Source: JALSNL01 sp036479585 | Lineage (GTDB): Bacteria; Bacteroidota; Ignavibacteria; Ignavibacteriales; Melioribacteraceae | Reading direction: 5' to 3' | Length of the DNA: 64,000 nt | NCBI GenBank assembly: GCA_965224785.1 | Contig: OZ245062.1 | Location: 2,914,001-2,978,000 of the forward strand | Shown: in pieces, positions 26,202 through 35,139 of the stretch | Position numbering within the stretch: position 1 is the first letter of the stretch | Layout: each line of letters opens with the position of its first letter | The notes under the pieces: model-generated | Database searches by the model: none | What the model was told of the DNA's origin: nothing | What the model saw: the letters and a program-made list of their open reading frames with translations, nothing else | Program-made: the position numbers and the translations under genes

Positions 26202-27860
26202 CTATTTAATTTTTATAACCATACAAGTAATGTCATCAGATTGTTCCGCATCTTTTGTGTAAATATTTACATCATTAAGAATTTCATCCAATTGTTCTTG
26301 AGAATTTAAATTAGAGTTTTGCAAACAAAGCTCTTCTAATCTTTCGTCACTATATTCTTCGCTCAATGTGTTCATTGCTTCTGTTACACCATCAGTAAAT
26401 AAAATTAGAGTATCATCTTTTTTAAACTTTACAGTTTCATGTTCATAAGGAACTATTGTTTCCATTACCCCTATTATCATACCACCTTTTTTTAGTTTTA
26501 TTATTTTTTTATCTCTAATTAATAATGGTGGATTGTGCCCCATATTTACATAAGTGAATTCATTTGTATCCTTGTTTATCACTCCCCAAAAAAAAGTAAT
26601 GAAACTTCCATCCGTTGTATTCTCAGAAACTAGATCGTTCAAAATGTTAGACGCTTCTTGCAACGGATAGTTCAGTTTATAAATTGATTTTAAAAATGCC
26701 TGCAAGTTTGCCATTAGTAATGAGGCTTGAATTCCCTTCCCCGAAACATCAGCAATTGCAATAATTGTATTTCCATTTCCCAAAGTTTTAACATCATAAA
26801 AATCTCCGCCAACCATTCTAGCTGTGTTGTTGCTTGCTGCAATTTCAAAATTATCAAACTGAGGAATTTTTGTTGGCAATAAATTTTGCTGAATGTTACG
26901 TGCTAGTTCCAAATCTTTTTCTAATTTTTGTTTCTCTAATGCTTCTTTAAATAGTCGGCTATTCTCAATTGAGATAATTGCAAGACTCCCAACTGAAGAA
27001 ATAAATTCCACATCAGATTTAGAATATTTTTGGTTAGTCATTCGCTTACCCAACAATATCAAGCCTTTCGTCTCATTCTTGATTATCATTGGAACAATTA
27101 GTTCAACTCCTAAAGCAGAAATTTTTGAATAATCTTTTTCTTCATCAACTACACATAAAGGTTTTGTTAACGAAGTAAGGTTATATTCTTTAATTGTATT
27201 TTTAATTTTCGTTGGTTCAAATCGATTATCAAGAAGTTCAATTTCATCTTTATCAACAATTACAACTGCAAATTTAGAGACTAACATTTGTGCTGTAACA
27301 GAAAAGACTAAAAGTTTTGCAACTCTATCAATTTCTAAAATACTTCCAAACTCTTTTCCTAAATCGAACAAGGAATTAAGTTGGTTAATTTTTGAATCAA
27401 GAGTTTTATTTACTGTTGCAAGTTTTTCAAAATTTAATGAGTTGCCAATTGCAGTACTTCCAATCTGCAAAATTGTATTAATAAATTTCAAGTCATCATC
27501 AGAATATTTTTCACTTGTTAATTTTTGGCCCAGAAATAAATAGCCAATTTCTTTCCCCGATGAAACTATTGATTTTTGTAAAATTAACTTATTTTGAATT
27601 TTAAAATTCTCAACTTCATTTTCTTCTAAAACTTTTGTATTTACTTTGTCCTTACCTGACAAGCCTTTTGAGAGTTTTATGTATATTTTTTTGTCTTCAA
27701 AAATTGCAATTGCACCTTTGGTAATGTGTAATTTTCCAAAACAAGTAAGCAATAAATTATTAAGTGTAAATTCTAAATTAAGATTTGAGTTGAGATGATT
27801 TGAAAAATCGACAAGTGCAGATAAATTTTGTTCAGCAGAATTACTATTAGGCAATTCCAT
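26202..27860 (-). CDS. Cytosolic PP2C/SpoIIE-type serine phosphatase with two GAF domains
   Basis: 552-aa RsbU-like phosphatase without membrane helices. Two GAF-like domains (about 10-150 and 165-305) each end in the segment seen in GAF-phosphatase fusions (KSDVEFISSVGSLAIISIENSRLF). The PP2C domain (about 325-552) has ARMVGGDFYDVKTLG, AIADVSGKGIQASLLM, FTDGVTEAMNTLSEEY and SDDITCMVIKI. It is 2 bp from the downstream RsbW-like gene's neighbourhood in the same transcript direction, and its substrate is probably the 117-aa STAS protein encoded just upstream. The two GAF domains imply control by a small cytoplasmic ligand. Confidence 0.9.
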   Translation of the reverse strand: MELPNSNSAEQNLSALVDFSNHLNSNLNLEFTLNNLLLTCFGKLHITKGAIAIFEDKKIYIKLSKGLSGKDKVNTKVLEENEVENFKIQNKLILQKSIVSSGKEIGYLFLGQKLTSEKYSDDDLKFINTILQIGSTAIGNSLNFEKLATVNKTLDSKINQLNSLFDLGKEFGSILEIDRVAKLLVFSVTAQMLVSKFAVVIVDKDEIELLDNRFEPTKIKNTIKEYNLTSLTKPLCVVDEEKDYSKISALGVELIVPMIIKNETKGLILLGKRMTNQKYSKSDVEFISSVGSLAIISIENSRLFKEALEKQKLEKDLELARNIQQNLLPTKIPQFDNFEIAASNNTARMVGGDFYDVKTLGNGNTIIAIADVSGKGIQASLLMANLQAFLKSIYKLNYPLQEASNILNDLVSENTTDGSFITFFWGVINKDTNEFTYVNMGHNPPLLIRDKKIIKLKKGGMIIGVMETIVPYEHETVKFKKDDTLILFTDGVTEAMNTLSEEYSDERLEELCLQNSNLNSQEQLDEILNDVNIYTKDAEQSDDITCMVIKIK

Positions 27861-27862
27861 AA

Positions 27863-28294
27863 TTACCTCAAGTATTTAATTAATGTTACTTTGTTCCTAT
27901 TTTGCGGTTGCGAATATTTGACATCATCCATTAATTTTTTCATTAAGAACATTCCCAAACCACCTACTTTTTTTTGTTTGTAATATTCTTCAAGGTCAGG
28001 GTCTTTAATAAGTTTTGAATTGAAGTGTGTACCTTTATCTGAGATTGAAATGGAAAATTTATTTTTGATAAATGAAATGCTAACAAGTATTTTTCCAGCA
28101 TCTGAATAATTGTAAGCGTGCTTGATAACATTTGTAACGGCTTCATCTACTGCAAGAATAATATTGCCAGAAACATCTTTTGAAAAACCAACTTGCAATG
28201 CAGTTGATTTCACAAAGTCCCGAATTGCGGAAAGATTATCCGTTGAACTTTTAAACGTAGAACGTTTTCTAATATTTTTACTTTGTTTGCTCAA
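27863..28294 (-). CDS. RsbW-like anti-sigma factor / serine kinase
   Basis: 143-aa GHKL-fold serine kinase of the RsbW/SpoIIAB type. The N-box is ILAVDEAVTNVIKHAY, the G1 region SISDKGTHFN, and the G2-like loop KVGGLGMFLMKKLMDDV, so an ATP site is present. Such proteins hold a sigma factor or other target inactive and release it when they bind an unphosphorylated STAS partner. The gene is 2 bp from both the STAS gene upstream and the GAF-phosphatase gene downstream, giving the classical antagonist-kinase-phosphatase trio. Its target is not certain; the ECF sigma factor at 31.1-31.6 kb is the nearest candidate. Confidence 0.9.
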   Translation of the reverse strand: MSKQSKNIRKRSTFKSSTDNLSAIRDFVKSTALQVGFSKDVSGNIILAVDEAVTNVIKHAYNYSDAGKILVSISFIKNKFSISISDKGTHFNSKLIKDPDLEEYYKQKKVGGLGMFLMKKLMDDVKYSQPQNRNKVTLIKYLR

Positions 28295-28296
28295 AG

Positions 28297-28650
28297 CTAT
28301 TTTACCTGGTTGTATTTTTCAATAGCTTTTTCTTCACTTTTAAAAAACTCATACAGTAAAGGGAAACCAAGAAGGTCAAAAATATTATACACATCATCTT
28401 TAAGATTTGAGAATTTAATGTCGCCATTATTTTCACGCATAGTTTCTACAAACGCCATAAACACGCCCAAGCCCGCACTGCTTATGTATTGCAGCTCATT
28501 GAAATTAACAACAACCTTATAATGATTTTCTTCAATAAGATTGTTGAAAGCATTTTCCAGATTTGGTGCTGTGTGAGCATCCAAAAAACCTTTTACATCA
28601 AGAACACTTACGGCTCCAACTTCACGTTTTTCTACGTTGAAATCTGCCAT
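28297..28650 (-). CDS. STAS-domain anti-anti-sigma factor (RsbV-like)
   Basis: 117-aa single STAS domain. The phosphorylation site lies in ELQYISSAGLGVF (Ser57/Ser58), and VVVNFNEL is the preceding strand. When dephosphorylated it should bind and sequester the RsbW-like kinase encoded 2 bp downstream. It begins a compact operon with that kinase and the GAF-phosphatase. Confidence 0.92.
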   Translation of the reverse strand: MADFNVEKREVGAVSVLDVKGFLDAHTAPNLENAFNNLIEENHYKVVVNFNELQYISSAGLGVFMAFVETMRENNGDIKFSNLKDDVYNIFDLLGFPLLYEFFKSEEKAIEKYNQVK

Positions 28651-28797
28651 TTAATTTACTCCAACTTTTAATTAATATAAACTTTAATAAAATAAAAGGT
28701 GGGCGAAGCTTAATCAAATATTACGTTAAACAAACATTAACTAAGTTTATAAATTGAATTACTAATTACAATTTATTTTCGCGAAGCCCCCTTAGTT

Positions 28798-30831
28798 TTA
28801 ATTTTTCCATTTCAAAATTACCAATGTAATATCGTCTCGTTGCGAACTATCTTTTGAAAAAAGTGAGACTGCAGTTATAATTTTATTAGAAATTTCTTCC
28901 GCTGATAAATTTGCATTTTCAGAAATAATTTTTTCTAATCTATCATAACCAAACTCTTCCAAATGTTCATTTATCGATTCGTTAATTCCATCAGTAAACA
29001 AGGTTATAATATCGTTATTATTTAATTTAATTTCCATCTCTTTTAAATTATTTTCAAATTGATTTGTAAAATTCAAACCCAACCCAATTCCTGATGGAAC
29101 TAATTTTTTTGTGGAATTATTATTTGTATAGTAAACCGGAGAGTGACCAGCTCTTGAGAATGTAAACGTTTGTTTTCCTATATCAACTATGCCATATACC
29201 GCTGTTACAAAAGTTTTCTTATCAATATTATCTTTTAAAATTAAGTTAACTTTACCAAGCAACTCTTTTGTTGTTAAGTTCAATATTGAAAGTGTTGAAA
29301 ATATTCCTTTTATCTCCGCCATTATAAAAGCAGCTTCAATTCCCTTCCCTGAAACGTCTGCAATTACAACTCCAAGTTTAGTTTCATCTATATTAAAGAA
29401 GTCGTAATAATCTCCACCAACTTCAAATGCCGGAGTGAACAATGCAGAAATTTCCAAATTATCATAACTAGGAATTTTTTGCGGAAGGATTTTATATTGA
29501 ACATCACGTGCTACATCAAGTTCTTTTTCAAGTCTTTCTTTCTCAATCGATTCTTCAAGAAGTTGTGCGTTCTCTAAAGCCACAGCAGCAAAGCCGGCAA
29601 AGGTGCCAACCGATTTACTATCTTCCTCTTCAAATTCATAAGTCGATTTTCTCGCAGTAAATAAATATCCCTTATTTTTATTGTGAACCCAAAGCGGAGC
29701 ACAAACTATTGAATTAAAATTCTGTAAAGTGTTGTACTTTTTTTTAATTCTAGAAAGGTCAATTATTTCAGTTTCGGAAGATGACACTAAATTATTTTCA
29801 AAGAGAATATCAGAAATAGACTTTGCATCAACTATACCAATTCCCTTTGCCGAGTGAATATCAAAACTTACTTTGTCATTAATAGTTAGCCAACTCGAAT
29901 CCGAATTGCTAACTTTTAATGCAGTACTGGTTATTGTTTCATAAAGTTCTTCAACATCAAAAACTTGGTTCATCAATTTGCTCAAATCTTTAAACGATGT
30001 TAACTCTTCTGACTTCCTATCAATTACTCCAGCAGTTGGCAAGTGAAAAAGAGCAATAAAAAAAACTATTGTAAAATAAATTGCTCCATAAACCATAACC
30101 AAATTAAACAATTGGTCAAGTGCTGGAGAGAAGTTATTTATCAAAGTGAAATTCTCATTTGCAACATTTATCCACGACAATGTGATTAGCACAATTGAAA
30201 TAACCAGTAATGAAATTTTCTGTTTCTTATTTAAGAATGCAATCCAAGCTACTCTAAACGAATTCATAAATATTAAACTAACCGTTACCATATAAAGAGC
30301 ATTGTAAATGAAATCATTATTAGAATCCAAAATGATTTTTAGACCGTCAACAGATTTATCTGGAGAAAAAAATGAAGCTGATAAAGATGTGAGAATAAAA
30401 AAGACTAACATTGTGTTAAAGTAAAAACTAGGACTTTTCTTTTGTCGATGGAAACACAATTTTTTGTAAACTGAAAATATGTATGATAATGCTCCAATAA
30501 AAACAAATGCAATGAGTGATGAGAACAGTATATAAATTAGGCTTGCATCAGTGTTTTCTGAAAACAACCACGATGAAATTGCAATTATAAAAAATAATAA
30601 GGCGGTTAGAATTCCGGCATTTATAACTAGAGAAAGTAGTTTGCTAATTTTCAGATTAATAAAATCTGACACATATCTAATCCAAAAATAAAAACTTAGT
30701 AAAACCAAAACTTCATTTATAACAAGTAGAATAGTTGTATTGTATTGTGGAAATATTATTTTAAACACAAATAAAATAACTGATACAATAATTGCATTTT
30801 CAACTTTTCTGTTGTTACTGGTCTTTATCAT
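28798..30831 (-). CDS. Membrane PP2C/SpoIIE-type serine phosphatase with GAF domain
   Basis: 677-aa RsbU-like phosphatase. About eight membrane helices fill residues 12-265. A GAF-type domain (about 280-430) ends in SVGTFAGFAAVALENAQLLEE, followed by a short coiled linker. The PP2C domain (about 450-677) carries FEVGGDYYDFFN, VVIADVSGKGIEAAFIM, FTDGINESINEHLEEFG and RDDITLVILKWKN, all metal-ligand motifs intact. It is the third phosphatase in the cluster. Unlike the 853-aa protein it lacks the extracytoplasmic PDZ-like domain. A 147-bp gap separates it from the STAS operon, so it may be transcribed separately. Confidence 0.9.
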   Translation of the reverse strand: MIKTSNNRKVENAIIVSVILFVFKIIFPQYNTTILLVINEVLVLLSFYFWIRYVSDFINLKISKLLSLVINAGILTALLFFIIAISSWLFSENTDASLIYILFSSLIAFVFIGALSYIFSVYKKLCFHRQKKSPSFYFNTMLVFFILTSLSASFFSPDKSVDGLKIILDSNNDFIYNALYMVTVSLIFMNSFRVAWIAFLNKKQKISLLVISIVLITLSWINVANENFTLINNFSPALDQLFNLVMVYGAIYFTIVFFIALFHLPTAGVIDRKSEELTSFKDLSKLMNQVFDVEELYETITSTALKVSNSDSSWLTINDKVSFDIHSAKGIGIVDAKSISDILFENNLVSSSETEIIDLSRIKKKYNTLQNFNSIVCAPLWVHNKNKGYLFTARKSTYEFEEEDSKSVGTFAGFAAVALENAQLLEESIEKERLEKELDVARDVQYKILPQKIPSYDNLEISALFTPAFEVGGDYYDFFNIDETKLGVVIADVSGKGIEAAFIMAEIKGIFSTLSILNLTTKELLGKVNLILKDNIDKKTFVTAVYGIVDIGKQTFTFSRAGHSPVYYTNNNSTKKLVPSGIGLGLNFTNQFENNLKEMEIKLNNNDIITLFTDGINESINEHLEEFGYDRLEKIISENANLSAEEISNKIITAVSLFSKDSSQRDDITLVILKWKN

Positions 30832-30842
30832 TTGAGGCTGTT

Positions 30843-30920
30843 ATGGTTTTTGGAAAAATAAGATTCTTAATCGTACTCTTAATCTTTTTCTTACTCGCTT
30901 TTGTAGTTGCTTCTGAATAA
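30843..30920 (+). CDS. Possible 25-aa hydrophobic peptide
   Basis: A short open frame beginning ATG 30843, with GAGG 5 bp upstream and ending in TAA. It would encode one membrane helix (IRFLIVLLIFFLLAFVVA) with a basic N-terminus. It is divergent from the membrane phosphatase gene. No homologue is recognised, and chance hydrophobic frames are common in AT-rich DNA. Confidence 0.2.
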   Translation: MVFGKIRFLIVLLIFFLLAFVVASE

Positions 30921-30964
30921 GAGAGTAGTAACTTGATTGTCATATTAAAGGATCCGGAAAACTT

Positions 30965-31042
30965 TCGGGATGAAATATCTCGAACTCTAATTGGTTATGA
31001 GATTCTTCATTTCGACAAAAAACGTCTCCATTCAGAATGACA
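30965..31042. repeat. Degenerate palindromic intergenic repeat
   Basis: Imperfect inverted arms tcgggatgaaatatctc (30965 on) and gagattcttcatttcga (30999 on), followed by ttcagaatgaca. The words 'tcgggatga', 'gagattcttc' and 'cagaatgaca' match dispersed intergenic palindromes of this clade, here decayed. Confidence 0.4.
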
Positions 31043-31056
31043 TTTTTTCACACAAC

Positions 31057-31644
31057 TTAACCTCGCAACTCTCTCTCGTAAGGTTCTAAAATAATCTTCA
31101 AACTTTCTCTTGCTCTAAATAATCTTGATTTTATTGTACCAACTTCACAATCTAATTTCTCTGCAATTTCCTGATAACTAAATCCATCAATATCTCTAAG
31201 TAAAAGGGGTACTCTTAATTTTTCAGGTAACCGAGCAATTGCTTTTCGAACTAAACCTGGTATATCAATATTTTCAGAATGAGTATGAACTTTTAATTCA
31301 TACTCACTTTCTTTTATTGGAACAAAAATACTTCTGACTTTTTTCTTTCTTAAATAATCTCTGCATTTGTTAACTGTAATTCTGTAAAGCCATGTTGTAA
31401 ATTTAGATTCAAACCTAAACTCACCTAACTTCTTATAAACATTAATAAATACATCTTGCGAAATATCATCCACATCATCAGTATCGCCAAGAGTAAGAAA
31501 GACTAAATTTCTAACTTTATCTTTATGCTTTTGAACAAGTGTAGTAAATACGTTTTCGTTACCTTCTTGAAATTGTCTAATTAAAACAAAGTCTTCATCT
31601 TCTTGTTTTTTATTATCAGTATTATTTTGTTTTTTATTTTCCAC
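31057..31644 (-). CDS. ECF-family RNA polymerase sigma factor
   Basis: 195-aa sigma-70 of the extracytoplasmic-function type. Region 2 (about 25-95) shows DDVDDISQDVFINVYKKL and FTTWLYRITVNKCRDYLRKK. Region 4 (about 130-185) shows RLPEKLRVPLLLRDIDGFSY and EIAEKLDCEVGTIKSRLFRA. The acidic, Gln-rich N-terminus is unusual but short. No zinc anti-sigma or membrane anti-sigma gene follows, whereas an RsbW-like kinase and STAS proteins lie on both sides. Control by partner switching rather than a classical membrane anti-sigma is therefore plausible. Confidence 0.93.
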   Translation of the reverse strand: MENKKQNNTDNKKQEDEDFVLIRQFQEGNENVFTTLVQKHKDKVRNLVFLTLGDTDDVDDISQDVFINVYKKLGEFRFESKFTTWLYRITVNKCRDYLRKKKVRSIFVPIKESEYELKVHTHSENIDIPGLVRKAIARLPEKLRVPLLLRDIDGFSYQEIAEKLDCEVGTIKSRLFRARESLKIILEPYERELRG

Positions 31645-31888
31645 TTTTTTAGACGGCTACTTGTTTTATTTGTTCCACTTAAAGTAATAGGTGTTAATGT
31701 TTGTTTATAAATATAGAAATACTTTTATAAAATATTTTTTTAATTCTACTTTTATTTTTCATTCAGTTTGAATAAATTAAAACCAATATAAATATTTATA
31801 AAGATTTTTACCTGTTAGAAATTTCTTTTCTTTACTTGATTAAAAAAAATCTTATAATTATTTTACCGTTAAACATTTAGGAGTAAAA

Positions 31889-32230
31889 ATGAGAATAAAA
31901 ACTTCAGAAAAATACTCAGCAGTTGTTATAGATTTAAAAGGCAATGTAATGGGTGGTCCAGATTCTGAAAAGTTCAGTAAACTTTTACACGGCTTTTTGG
32001 ATGAAGGGAAAAAACACGTAGTTGTTAATCTAGGTAGTGTTAAATTTATGAACAGCTCTGGTTTGGGTATGCTAATAAGTGGTTTCACAACTATGAAGAA
32101 TGGTGGTGGTTCATTAAAGCTTGCAAATGCTACTGAAAAAATAAATAGCCTTCTAGTTATCACTAAGCTAATTACAATATTTGAAAATTTTAACTCAGTT
32201 GATGAAGCTGTGAAAAGTTTTGATAAATAA
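31889..32230 (+). CDS. STAS-domain anti-anti-sigma factor
   Basis: 113-aa single STAS domain with the phosphorylatable serine in VKFMNSSGLGML (Ser56/Ser57). It has a strong ribosome-binding site (AGGAG, 5 bp before ATG). It is transcribed away from the sigma factor gene across a 244-bp gap and has its own terminator, so it is a separate single-gene unit. It is the second STAS protein of the cluster and could compete for the same kinase or serve another phosphatase. Confidence 0.92.
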   Translation: MRIKTSEKYSAVVIDLKGNVMGGPDSEKFSKLLHGFLDEGKKHVVVNLGSVKFMNSSGLGMLISGFTTMKNGGGSLKLANATEKINSLLVITKLITIFENFNSVDEAVKSFDK

Positions 32231-32252
32231 TAATTAGTTAAAATATATTATA

Positions 32253-32292
32253 AAATAACCCAATTCATCTTAGTATGGATTGGGTTATTTTT
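32253..32292 (+). terminator. Intrinsic terminator of the 113-aa STAS gene
   Basis: Stem aaaataacccaat/attgggttatttt with a 15-base loop, continuing into a T-run. Confidence 0.9.
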
Positions 32293-32326
32293 TGTCTTCT
32301 GCAGAAGTAAAAAACAATTTTTAGAA

Positions 32327-32422
32327 AAACCTTCGAGGTTTTAGATAAAACATTATTTTACTAAAAACTATATAAACCATTTTACTTCAAATTTCATCAT
32401 TGATTATAAACCTCGAAGGTTT
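32327..32422. repeat. Paired palindromic words flanking an AT-rich spacer
   Basis: aaaccttcgaggttt (32327-32341) and aaacctcgaaggttt (32408-32422) are inverted copies, and each is itself nearly self-complementary. The word is a frequent intergenic repeat in Bacteroidota-type genomes. It sits just upstream of purA. Confidence 0.65.
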
Positions 32423-32497
32423 GTAAATTTTTAATAGTGAGTTCACAAAATTTATCTTATACAGAATAATATAACTTCTTAAATATTAGGAAATAAA

Positions 32498-33766
32498 ATG
32501 AGCGTTTCAATTGTAGTTGGCAGTCAATGGGGTGATGAAGGAAAAGGTAAAATAGTTGATCTATTAAGTTCCGAGGTTGATATTGTTGCCCGTTTTCAAG
32601 GTGGCGCAAATGCCGGACATACAATAATTGTTGGTAAAGAGAAATATGTTTTCCATTTAATCCCATCGGGTATATTACATGAAAATGTAACATGTGTAAT
32701 TGGTAACGGAGTTGTAATTGAACCACAAGCTCTTCTTGAAGAAATTGAAATGATAGAAAGCAATGGAATAAATATTGATGACAGATTATTAATTAGTAAA
32801 AACGCTCACATCATTATGCCATACCATAAATTATTGGATTCTCTAAAAGAAAAAGGTAGTAAAAAAATTGGAACAACCGGAAAAGGAATTGGTCCAAGCT
32901 ACATTGATAAATACGATAGAAAAGGAATTAGAATTGTTGACCTTTTGGACAAAAAGAAATTAGAAGAGAAAATAAAATTTAATGTTGATGAAAAAAATAA
33001 AATTCTAAAAAACATACACAACGAAAATCCGCTAGACTACAATACTATATTAAATGAGTGTCATACTTTTACAGATAAAATTTCCAAATATATTTCAAAT
33101 ACTTCCGAATACTTGAATGATGCAATAGCAGAAGGTAAGTCAGTTTTGCTAGAAGGAGCTCAGGGAGCTTTATTGGATGTTGATCATGGGACATATCCTT
33201 ATGTAACATCATCAAACCCAACGTCTGGTGGGGCTTGTACTGGTAGTGGAATTCCTCCAACAAAAATTAAAGATGTAATTGGAATTGTAAAAGCTTATAC
33301 AACTCGTGTAGGTTTAGGACCCTTCCCTACTGAACTTTTTGATGATGATGGAAAACAACTAGGAGAAATTGGAGCGGAGTTTGGAGCAACAACAGGAAGA
33401 GAAAGACGTTGTGGTTGGTTCGATGCTTTCTTAGTTCGTTACTCTACAAAAATAAATGGAATAAATAAAGCGGTTATAACTAAGTTAGATGTTCTTGATA
33501 ACTTTAACGAAATTAAAGTATGTGTTGGTTACGAACTTGATGGCAAAAAATTAAAATACTTTCCAACAACTCCTGAAGAATTAGAATCTGTTAAACCTAT
33601 TTATGAAGCTTTGCCAGGTTGGAAAGAAAAAACCTCTAATATTCGTACTTATGACGACCTACCAAAAACAACAAAAAAATATTTAGATTTTATTGCTAAA
33701 CATTGTGGCTTTGAGGTTAAGTATGTTTCTGTTGGACCAAAAAGATCTCAGACAATTGTTTTGTAG
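32498..33766 (+). CDS. purA: Adenylosuccinate synthetase
   Basis: Cytoplasmic enzyme joining IMP and aspartate with GTP to make adenylosuccinate, the first committed step of AMP synthesis. The 422 aa match the family. GSQWGDEGKGKIVDLL is the N-terminal P-loop with catalytic Asp, GGANAGHTIIVG contains the catalytic His, GTTGKGIGPSYIDK binds IMP, and TTGRERRCGWFD plus KLDVLDNF are the C-terminal signatures. AGGA lies about 8 bp before the ATG. A single-gene unit ahead of the histidine kinase gene. Confidence 0.98.
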   Translation: MSVSIVVGSQWGDEGKGKIVDLLSSEVDIVARFQGGANAGHTIIVGKEKYVFHLIPSGILHENVTCVIGNGVVIEPQALLEEIEMIESNGINIDDRLLISKNAHIIMPYHKLLDSLKEKGSKKIGTTGKGIGPSYIDKYDRKGIRIVDLLDKKKLEEKIKFNVDEKNKILKNIHNENPLDYNTILNECHTFTDKISKYISNTSEYLNDAIAEGKSVLLEGAQGALLDVDHGTYPYVTSSNPTSGGACTGSGIPPTKIKDVIGIVKAYTTRVGLGPFPTELFDDDGKQLGEIGAEFGATTGRERRCGWFDAFLVRYSTKINGINKAVITKLDVLDNFNEIKVCVGYELDGKKLKYFPTTPEELESVKPIYEALPGWKEKTSNIRTYDDLPKTTKKYLDFIAKHCGFEVKYVSVGPKRSQTIVL

Positions 33767-33856
33767 AATGATTCTTTACTTCTATGTTACTGCCTTTTTA
33801 AAACAATTCAATTTTAGTAACTTTGTATTGAACTTAATTAAGGCAGAATACAAAGT

Positions 33857-35059
33857 ATGCACTCAAACAATCTTAAACTTAAATATCTACTTATAGCAAT
33901 TGCAGTTGTAATTACGTTTGCCACATTTTATTACACACAAAATCTTGTTCGAGAGCTAGAAAAAAGCGAACGTGAAATTGTAAAGTTATACGCTAAAAGC
34001 CTTGAGTTTTTAGCCTCAACTTCGGATGATGAAGATTTTACATTTATATTTGAAAATATTGTTAAACGTATAGATTTCCCATTACTTCTAACTGATAAAG
34101 ATGATGTTGCTGGAATTTATCAAATTGAAACCGGAATTAAAAATATTGATATAGATACAACTCTCTCTCAAGAAGAGTTAAAAATATTTTTACGGGAAAA
34201 AGTAAGTGAACTCGGTGAAATTCATTCGCCAATAAATGTTACTTACCAAGATACTTTGGTATTGCAGAAAATTTATTTTGGGAATTCTGATACAGTTCAA
34301 AAATTAAAATACTATCCATTTCTTCAAATAATTTTTGCTTTACTCTTTTTAACAATCTCGTACCTAAGTTTTAGCTATTTAAAGAAAACAGAAGAAAGTA
34401 ATATTTGGGTTGGAATGGCAAAAGAAATTGCACATCAACTTGGTACACCTATTTCTAGTTTGATGGGGTGGACAGAACTTTTAAGACTAAAACTATCTAA
34501 ACCTGGAGAAGTCCTTAATATTTCTAACGAGATGGAAAGTGATTTAACTAGACTAAATAAAATAACAAATAGATTTTCTAAAATTGGAGCTAAACCCAAT
34601 TTAAAAGAAGGTAATATTGTTGAGGTAATTATAAGTGTTACAAAATATTTTGAAAAAAGATTACCACAAACTGGCAAAGATGTTGAACTTATTTTTCTTG
34701 AAACTAAAGAAATTAAGTTGAAGCTTAATACCGAATTATTTGAATGGGTAATTGAAAATTTAATTAAAAATGCAATTGATGCAATTGGAAGTAGTAAAGG
34801 AAAAATTTTAATTTCACTACTTGAAAAAGAAGATAAAGTTAATATTGAAGTTGCTGATAATGGGAAAGGAATAAGTACTAAAAATAGAAAAAATATTTTC
34901 AAGCCTGGTTTTAGTACTAAAAAAAGAGGATGGGGTTTGGGTTTAAGTTTATCTAAAAGAATTGTTGAAGACTATCATAAGGGAAAATTAACTCTTAAGA
35001 GTTCTATAACAAACGAGGGAACAACTTTCAAAATAAGTTTACCCAAATTAACTAGCTGA
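33857..35059 (+). CDS. Membrane sensor histidine kinase
   Basis: 400-aa kinase. Two membrane helices (about 9-28 and 153-175) bracket an extracytoplasmic sensor of about 120 residues. The H-box is AKEIAHQLGTPISSLMGW with phospho-acceptor His193. The N-box is ENLIKNAIDAIG, G1 VADNGKGIS, and G2 KKRGWGLGLSLSKRIV. There is no HAMP or PAS domain and no adjacent response regulator in the same direction, so its partner is elsewhere. The gene begins 90 bp after purA, and the Shine-Dalgarno sequence is poor. Confidence 0.92.
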   Translation: MHSNNLKLKYLLIAIAVVITFATFYYTQNLVRELEKSEREIVKLYAKSLEFLASTSDDEDFTFIFENIVKRIDFPLLLTDKDDVAGIYQIETGIKNIDIDTTLSQEELKIFLREKVSELGEIHSPINVTYQDTLVLQKIYFGNSDTVQKLKYYPFLQIIFALLFLTISYLSFSYLKKTEESNIWVGMAKEIAHQLGTPISSLMGWTELLRLKLSKPGEVLNISNEMESDLTRLNKITNRFSKIGAKPNLKEGNIVEVIISVTKYFEKRLPQTGKDVELIFLETKEIKLKLNTELFEWVIENLIKNAIDAIGSSKGKILISLLEKEDKVNIEVADNGKGISTKNRKNIFKPGFSTKKRGWGLGLSLSKRIVEDYHKGKLTLKSSITNEGTTFKISLPKLTS

Positions 35060-35083
35060 TTTTTCTTCGTAAATATTTTTATT

Positions 35084-35114
35084 CAAAAAAAAAGGCATCC
35101 ATTAGGATGCCTTT
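35084..35114. terminator. Bidirectional terminator between convergent genes
   Basis: Stem aaaggcatcc/ggatgccttt with a 4-base loop, an A-run on its left and T-rich DNA on its right. It serves both the histidine kinase gene (+) and the 407-aa T9SS gene (-). Confidence 0.85.
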
Positions 35115-35139
35115 AACTTTTTCTTGTATTTCAGATAAT

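Noticed and set aside
31858..32163. 101-codon minus-strand frame over the 113-aa STAS gene
   Set aside because: The plus-strand STAS protein has a clear motif, ribosome-binding site and terminator; the antisense frame has none.
34435..34902. 155-codon minus-strand frame inside the histidine kinase gene
   Set aside because: Exactly antisense to the kinase core motifs; composition is Leu/Ser/Ile-rich as expected for an antisense shadow.
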